From positions 15,453,244 through 15,517,243 of the forward strand of contig OY744609.1 in assembly GCA_963556255.1 (NCBI GenBank): a stretch of 64,000 bases of DNA, written 5' to 3'. Origin of the DNA: Allolobophora icterica. Its lineage: Eukaryota; Annelida; Clitellata; Crassiclitellata; Lumbricidae. Positions 23,674 to 64,000 of the stretch are shown piece after piece. The position numbers and the translations under genes are program-made. Under the pieces are notes generated by a model that saw only the letters and a program-made list of their open reading frames with translations, had not been told where the DNA came from and searched no databases. Each line of letters starts with the position of its first letter. Positions within the stretch are counted from its first letter, which is position 1.

Positions 23674-24316
23674 ACAGTGCAGTGGTACACCGTTCTGTCA
23701 GTGATCATTTGAGCCATGTTTTAACAGGCTCGGCTTCTGAGATTGGTAGTACGATGCTGATTCAGTTGTTTGGATGGTTGGTTTGGTGCATTGGACTGTG
23801 ACCTCGGTTGATGCTGGTGCCTGTGCTGCTGCCTGTGTGACCTCAACTGATGCAGTTGTACATAATGAAGATGCTTCTGCTCCGAAGTTAGCAGGTTGTG
23901 GTTGATGGATGGCTGGTAGTCGAAATGGCAAAGGAAATCCTAGCTTTTCCATAAGCTGGAAAACAGGACGGTGTGATATTCCATCCTGCTTCTGCACTGG
24001 CTGACTTGCTTGCAAGATTGGTCATAAAACCTGTCCAGCCATGGTAGCCAATTGGTTTGAGCGCTTGCCTTGTAAATTACTGTGTGGGATTCTCCCTGAG
24101 ACAGTTACTGTATTGGAAGCTTACGCAATTCCATTGAGCACAAAGCACAATTGCTCAGTGCCATCACTTGATGCTTTGTATTGTATTGTATATGGGAATT
24201 TATAAAGCGGTATAGACCATTCAGAGGCGCTGTCATTAGACAGTGGTGGGCACTTAAATATAAGTAAGTGGAAGCAAGAACAGAGAAAGTGTTTAAATAA
24301 GTAAAAGTAAGAACAA

Positions 24317-24355
<39 letters not shown>
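24317..24355. repeat. (AAT)n microsatellite
   Basis: Thirteen trinucleotide units. Confidence 0.95.
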
Positions 24356-24681
24356 TTCATCCCTGATGATGGCCAGCAACTTTCTACCTTCTCTGGAGAG
24401 TCACTTGAGGTCAGTTTCCTTTCCAACGCCTTTCATCCAGCGCTTTAACGCCATAGCATTTCGAGGCACATTCGCTGATGTTGTGGAGGATGAGGCCTGA
24501 TTTCTAGTTACCAGTAACAGCTCCTAGCATAATTTTTTATTCCCGAGGGATTACACTTACCCTGGGTTAAAAAATAATATCCATATACATGTACTAAGTT
24601 GGCAGGAGCATAGTCTGGGGAAAAGCGTGGGTGCCTTTGGCTGCAATGTCTACAGTTGAAGTTCTAGTGGACTGTGTATAC

Positions 24682-25587
24682 CATAGTTCGAGAATTCGTA
24701 ACTTTCGGTTTTAAAATTCGTAAAAATTCGCGAATTTTGGTATATTTTAAAATTCGTTGGGCCATTGTTGGGCTTTTTTTTACATCGACGGGGGATTTTG
24801 CAAAAACAGCGTAAGCAACAACAGCAAATGTCATGACGTCATGATTTGTTGTGTTAAGCTTCTGCTTAGAATTTAATGTAAAATTCAATATAAAAGTTTA
24901 TTACGTAACGAGTTAATTTAGTTAAAATCTAAGTTTTTAAAGATTAAAGAACATGGACCGGAATGGAAGTATGTAGTAATTTTGGAAAAGAAGGGTATCC
25001 AAAAATACAGTGTTGTTTTTGTGACAAGGAATTTATTGGTTGTTCTGTCCGAATTCGGGAGCATTTGCATGGCGAAAATACAGAAATCAGAGTCGAATGG
25101 GAGCAGTGGGCTGTTCCTGACTCAAAATCAGAGGACGATGAAGTAGAAGACACAGCTGGGTGAACGTTGCCAACCCTTTTTAACCATGTTTGGTTGCAAG
25201 CTGTGTTAGTGACTAACTGGTCACACTGGAGCTGGGGCACTGGTGGTTTTTCGTTCTGCTCATGACTGACACTCACAGTCGCACACCCCAACTATGATAG
25301 AAAATCAGAAATCGAAGTTCAGGAATCCAAGTAGAACAGTAACTGAATATCGGTACTATTGTGTTGCTAGTCAGCTATCTCTTACGGCTGATTGATTGCC
25401 TATGACATTGACATTGACTTGCATAAAATGTTCAAAAGTAAACAAATAATAAAATTCATTGCAATGGCAAAGAATTCTATTATTTTACGAATTTTTACGA
25501 ATTTTAAAACTGTAGTTTTAAAATTCGTTAAAATTCGTGAATTTTTAAAATTCTTAAAATTCGTAAAATGCGAATTCTCGAACTATG
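24682..25587 (+). mobile_element. 906-bp hAT deletion derivative with BED-finger remnant, copy A
   Basis: The 17-bp perfect inverted ends are CATAGTTCGAGAATTCG and its complement. They are flanked by a perfect 8-bp duplication, GTGTATAC (24674-24681 and 25588-25595). Subterminal regions are rich in aaaattcg(t/c). Inside are a TATAAAAG box (24889-24896) and a transposase N-terminal remnant. Ends, duplication length and BED finger all point to the hAT superfamily. A related copy with its own duplication lies at 51034-51972. Confidence 0.9.
24963..25163 (+). pseudogene. hAT transposase N-terminal remnant (BED zinc finger)
   Basis: The frame contains KIQCCFCDKEFIGCS followed by RIREHLHG. This is the C-x2-C...H signature that begins many hAT transposases (BED finger, DNA binding). 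An acidic stretch (SEDDEVED) follows, then the frame stops after about 66 residues. The RNase-H catalytic core is entirely missing, so the element cannot move itself. A nearby earlier ATG (24953) meets a stop after seven codons. Confidence 0.75.
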
Positions 25588-26255
25588 GTGTATACTGTAT
25601 AATCATGCAGTTCAGGCATAACCTATGCATTGATGTAGTAAGTCAAAGTGAAATGAAGCTCCCATCAATGTCCCATTGTGGAATGTTGGCGAGATGATGT
25701 TCATTTCCCACCATTTGGCCGTTAGGCAGGCGGCAATGGACGACTCAAGGGCCTGATTCCTTTGAACGAAGATTTGTTTACATCTCAGATGACACCGTAC
25801 GAAATCGGCTGCTTGGTGATGGTGACACGTGTGTGAGCAACTTGTTCAAGGTCATCATTTGGAGTGGAGGATGCAGGCCTAAGTTGCAGGGCACAGGCTG
25901 ATGCAGCTTGGTCGTCCAAGGACTCTGAACATGATGTCATTTCTCAACCATGGACTTCTAGTTTTCTGTGCTTTGCTTTGCTTGCTTATGACATTTCTGT
26001 GTTTAAAGACATCATATAAACTGGCCCAGCAGCTCTTTTGTGAGCTACTTGAAAGGTGCTATAGTAAGTAAGTTGCCGGATAAATACATACATTACAGAC
26101 ACCTTCTGTTGATTCATGTGCACTGGGTAGCAAAATGCATTCAAAGACTGTCCAACCTGTTGGTCAGAGCATTAAGCAAATGTGGTGGGACACTCAACAT
26201 TGATGTGGGAAACTGCTTAACTCTACTGAATTAAAAAGGAGCCACATCAGCCTAA

Positions 26256-26334
26256 TATATATATATATATATTTATATATATTTTATATATATGTATGTA
26301 TATATATATATACATATATATATATATTACTTCG
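26256..26334. repeat. (AT)n microsatellite
   Basis: Interrupted AT tract of about 80 bp, preceded at 26040-26080 by the complement of the AGCGCC dispersed motif (cttgaaaggtgctatagtaa). Confidence 0.9.
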
Positions 26335-26910
26335 TTTATTGACAATAATGGTGAGTTGTCATACTGCAACTCATTACATACATGGGTGAGAAAATAAAGA
26401 AAGAAAATATACTTGGACTGATAGTTTAGACAGTCTTGCTCTTAGAAACTGTCTTATAAAATATACATAAGTGGACTAAGTTTTTGCCCTAGAGAATCAA
26501 ACTGTCTTATAAATATACATAAGTGGACTAAGTTTTTGCCGTAGGGAGTCAATTGCTGATGGTGAATTGTGGGAAGAATAGGTAAACAGGTTGTCAACAA
26601 CTCACTGCATATGTCTTAGACGACTCTGATGTTTTCCATGGTGCACAGCTTTTTATTTACTATTTATTTATTACCAGAAAAATAAGTTAGCTGAGTATGT
26701 GATGCATCTGTTGAATCCAGACTATGGAGGACATAATACCCACGACCTCTATAATAGTTTAATTCATGATGTCTGATGGCTTTTATCATTTGGTCCATTA
26801 GATTTGACAGTTAATTGTTTAGTGTGTAAATAAGGTTGGTTGAATTGCTTGTGGAACTTGAGTAAGTCAAAGATTCTTGTGTAGAGAAACTTTAGAGCAA
26901 TACAATACGA
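26335..26910. other. no supported gene
   Basis: AT-rich sequence. A 60-bp imperfect tandem repeat containing 'ataagtggactaagtttttg' occurs at about 26460 and 26515. Confidence 0.45.
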
Positions 26911-26919
26911 TACAACACC

Positions 26920-27098
26920 CAGGCACGTAACTAGGATTTTTCGTTTGGGGGGGCTTAAACCTTGAACATGGCAACATTTATACAGTGTTCATACGAATTT
27001 TAGCCGTAAGCATACAACGGCTTGACTTGTTTGGGGGGGCTTCAACTTCGTTTGGGGGGGCTTAAGCCCCCCCAAGCCCAACGCTAGTTACGTCCCTG
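26920..27098. mobile_element. 179-bp hAT-type MITE
   Basis: The ends are CAGGCACGTAACTAG and the complement of CAGGGACGTAACTAG (14 of 15 match). A perfect 8-bp duplication, ACAACACC, lies at 26912-26919 and 27099-27106. The interior has three G7 runs with 'gggggggcttaa' context. The ends resemble those of the 4.36-kb element (12 of 15), suggesting one family. Confidence 0.9.
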
Positions 27099-27144
27099 AC
27101 AACACCATACAACATGACTATAATTTGTGTTGTCCTCTTTACAG

Positions 27145-27217
27145 GGTGGGGCAAACATTAAGAGCATAAGTAGACTGGAAGAGGAAACTTTTCAGTTTCA
27201 AGTGAAAGACAGTCTGG
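27145..27217 (+). CDS. possible ABLIM-like exon upstream of LIM1
   Basis: A strong acceptor ('tgtcctctttacag') is followed by 73 open bases and the donor CTGG|gtagga. Read in phase 0 it gives GGANIKSISRLEEETFQFQV then KDSL, and it leaves in phase 1. That is exactly the phase needed by the LIM1 exon at 29645, giving ...DSLGKINC. There is no family motif in the exon itself, so the call rests on splice signals and phase. Confidence 0.4.
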
Positions 27218-27682
27218 GTAGGAGAACATAGAATAATAAATGAGCCAAGTTGCCATAGAAGGAAGAGGGGGAGCGGCGGCATGAGTTATTCAGGTCAGTA
27301 CCATTGACTCTAGTGGAGTTGATGTGTGAATTGATCCCTGCAGTGATTGATATAACCTCAGATGTTGTGCTTCTTATAAATGACTTCCCTTGTTGATGGA
27401 ATGCATGGAATCTTGTATACCTTGTGGGAGGCTTGCTGTGTTGGTTTGACCCTTGGAGGAGCCCTTTCATTGTAGGCAGGTGGGGTGGTGACATGTGATC
27501 AATGTTTACAGGGCATTCACAGGTATGCTGAGGGTGTCCTGGCTAAGCATTGGTCTGCTTTTGTTGTCATTGTTGTTTATGCTCTCTGGCTTTAGCTGTG
27601 CTGTGGGGTTGTGATGTCGGCCTGAGGTGGGGCTAGCTTTAGTTGTGCTTTGAGCTAGGCTGTTGGTAAAAGTAAACATTGT

Positions 27683-27840
27683 TCTATAGCCACCCGATGG
27701 CTTCGATCCTGCTCATATTGAAGTGATTTTATGGGGTTTAATTCATCCTCACAGCTGCTCTTTTCATTCATTCATTCATTCATTCATTTTGAATGGGTGT
27801 CACACCCTTTAAGGTCCCAGTGCTAGCCCGAGATATAAGT
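27683..27840 (+). repeat. unclassified interspersed repeat, copy 1
   Basis: Shares 'gatggcttcgatcctgctca' and a later 'ctttaaggtccc...tgctagcccgagat' block with 62795-62945, and the first block with 46065-46100. An (ATTC)n run sits between the two blocks here. Confidence 0.6.
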
Positions 27841-28045
27841 AAGGAAGGGTATGTGAACCAACATCCTTATTGTCCAGGGGCCACAGTGGCTGATGGTAAC
27901 GGAATGCTATGTGAGTTTAATAAGACACCTGTGCTAATCAAACTTACCTGAGATAAGATAGCTTAGATTTTTGCTGTTATAACTTATATTGAAGACTACA
28001 AACTTCCATATGCACGATTTTGCCTCTTCAAGAAAGTACAAGACC

Positions 28046-28195
28046 ACCACCTCCACCACCACCACCACCACTATTCATCATGAGTATTTTTTCGTACACA
28101 ACCACCACCACTATTCATACCACCACCACATCACCACTATTCATCATGAGTATCTTTTCATACACAACCACCACTACCACCACCACCGTCACCAC
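28046..28195. repeat. (CCA)n array with repeated spacer
   Basis: CCA runs alternate with a spacer (attcatcatgagtat, then tcgtacacaacc) that occurs twice. The spacer and the runs recur inverted at 28967-29057. Confidence 0.85.
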
Positions 28196-28966
28196 TATTC
28201 AAATGTGTGTGCACTAGTTAACTAACTAGTTAAGCTTTATTGATTCCATGTGCAATTGACCAAACCAGCCACGACACTTTCATTAAATGAAAGGGTGACC
28301 CTGCGAAGCGGGGCCTTGGTCCTTTTAGGGTTTTCTTTTCCTGTCGTTCCCGGATGACTTCATTTTTTTACACTTATAACATACTTGAAATGTCTAGTTT
28401 GATGGGACCAATAAAATTTATGATTATGGTTTTACATATAGCATTAGCATAATAGCATACATATAGCATACATCCCATTTTCAGTAAGTGTACAGCATTC
28501 CTCATTTCCTCATGCAGTTGTCTGTAAAGACCTGTCATGGGACCTAGGCCTTAAACAATAAACCCTCCACTTAAAAGGTCGAAGCGGCCTGTGCAGGACA
28601 TAATGTTACTGAAGGAATCAGTATGTACGAGACGCAAGGAGAGATATGGCAGATGTCACCTAGTTCAAATACATGAATCCTGAGCAGGGCTGTTAGGGAT
28701 TTATATTGCCCCATGGAATGTGGGGCTGTGGGTGATACCCTGCTAACAAGCAGTGGGGAAAAGTTGTTCAAACTACATGTTTGTAGGAAGCGATTTACAG
28801 AGAGTACTTCTGAGCAGTGTCTCTTCAACAGGTGCTAAATAAATGTGAAATTACAATTACAGAGAAAGAGCATACCTACTGTTCTAAATATTTTATACCT
28901 TGATGTAAAAATGAGTTAATGTTAATCAGTTTCTAATGAAGTTTGCTGAAAAGATACTAATGAATA

Positions 28967-29060
28967 GTAGTGATGGTGGTGGTGGTGGTGGTGGTGGTGG
29001 TGGTGGTAGTGGTGGTGGTAGTGGTGGTTGTGTACGAAAAGATACTCATGATGATAGTTA
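28967..29060. repeat. (GGT)n array, inverted partner of the (CCA)n array
   Basis: The GGT/AGT run is followed by 'ggttgtgtacgaaaagatac' and tcatgatgat. This is the complement of the spacer and CCA sequence at 28143-28190. Confidence 0.8.
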
Positions 29061-29066
29061 TATATA

Positions 29067-29143
29067 CATATATGTGTGTGTGTGTGTTGTGTGTGTGTGT
29101 GTTGTGTGTGTGTGTGTTGTGTGTGTGCGTGTGTGTGTTTGTT
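29067..29143. repeat. (GT)n microsatellite with regular interruptions
   Basis: TG repeats carry a 'gttgtg' interruption every 20 bases or so. Confidence 0.9.
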
Positions 29144-29644
29144 TATTTACCTTAGAAGATTTATGTAGCAGATGTTGTTCACCAAACAGGAGTACTGTTT
29201 GGCAGCTGGTTTAATAAAGAATATACTTTACGTACTTACTTATCACTTGAGTGAAACATTTAAAGTGTATACTTTGAATCTGGATTTTGGATTTTTTAAA
29301 CTGTAATCCAGTAAGCAGTTAGATGAGGAACTCTGAAGCCATTTGTTCTGGTTGTTTAAATAAACTCTGCGTAGGTTGAGCGTTTTTGCAGCACATGGCT
29401 TCTTGATTAAATGTTGTCTCACTACAACTAATGAAAGTTTCAGTGGGGCAATGCTTTGGAGAAGCCAATAAAGTACAGGTAAAGTATGGTAATTGCACAT
29501 GTGAGACGATGTGAAATTGATGTTTTAATTGCAGCAGCTGTGGCATTTATTGCTTTTATTAAACAGCTATTTTTATCTTGAGCTGTAGAATTTTTATTGT
29601 GTTTATTGTGAGCATTGTGGGTAATGTGCTGTGTGTCTGTGTAG

Positions 29645-63776
<34,132 letters not shown>

Positions 63777-63929
63777 GTAGCAATTTCTGCCACTTCACAA
63801 ATTCCTATTTCAAATACAGTATGAACAGTTCTATAATGCTTTTGTCACAAAAGAAAAGGTGTTAATACCCTTTGCAATGTTGCTGAAATAACGTCCTTTA
63901 GAGAGCAGAGAGCTTAGGGGTCAGGCCAT

Positions 63930-64000
63930 CAGTGATGTAGTCGAGTCCACCTAATCCGAGTCCGAGTCAAGTCCGAGTCCACCTAAGCCGAGTCCGAGTC
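63930..64000 (+). mobile_element. left end of a probable hAT-type element (cut by window edge)
   Basis: Starts CAGTGATGTAGTCGAG and runs into a gagtccgagtc subterminal array. This parallels the CAGT..TGT.GTC ends and repeat-rich subterminal regions of the element at 36481. The right end is outside the window. Confidence 0.5.

Noticed and set aside
23698..24015. Minus-strand frame of 105 codons rich in A, T, S, Q
   Set aside because: Plausible composition but no homology that I recognise. It abuts a foldback repeat and may be repeat-derived.

Overview
The window is nuclear DNA of an animal. It has split genes with GT/AG introns, an actin-binding LIM (ABLIM/limatin-type) gene spread over more than 34 kb, tRNA-derived SINEs, LINE fragments, DNA transposons and many long microsatellites. 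Nothing is prokaryotic. The repeat content and intron sizes suggest a marine invertebrate, but I cannot name the phylum from the sequence alone.

Layout. 1-940: a degenerate tandem repeat, then unassigned sequence. 941-9972 (+): a four-exon gene whose splice phases all agree. It encodes a predicted 413-residue protein with an acidic N-terminus, a short helical segment and a 300-residue beta-propeller-like C-terminus. Intron 1 holds a TTAA-flanked (piggyBac-type) element whose interior is an 800-bp (ACAT)n/(ATGT)n palindromic microsatellite. Intron 3 holds a 4.36-kb hAT-type element (15-bp perfect inverted ends, perfect 8-bp target duplication) carrying a 25-bp minisatellite. The 3' flank of the gene is tandemly duplicated. 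About 11.5-27 kb: no convincing gene; a LINE 3' fragment, SINEs, microsatellites, a foldback repeat and a 906-bp hAT derivative with a BED-finger remnant.

27.1-63.8 kb (+): the ABLIM-like gene. Exons from 29645 on encode LIM1 and LIM2 with all zinc ligands, then the long linker typical of the family, including a segment with DPRSASR and ASPSRDLD-like motifs. Coding continues beyond the window, where the villin headpiece would be expected. One upstream exon (27145-27217), one internal exon (45363-45461) and an 18-nt microexon (56309-56326) are plausible additions. No LIM3/LIM4 exons were seen. Introns carry a second BED-finger hAT copy, an 839-bp hAT-type element with subterminal arrays, a small TTAA-MITE cluster, SINEs and a 150-bp (CA)n tract. 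The start of another probable hAT-type element lies at the right edge.

The main theme is transposons recognised by their target duplications. Four complete hAT-type insertions have perfect 8-bp duplications, and several simple-sequence arrays sit inside, or at the tail of, mobile elements. The two genes are not obviously functionally linked.
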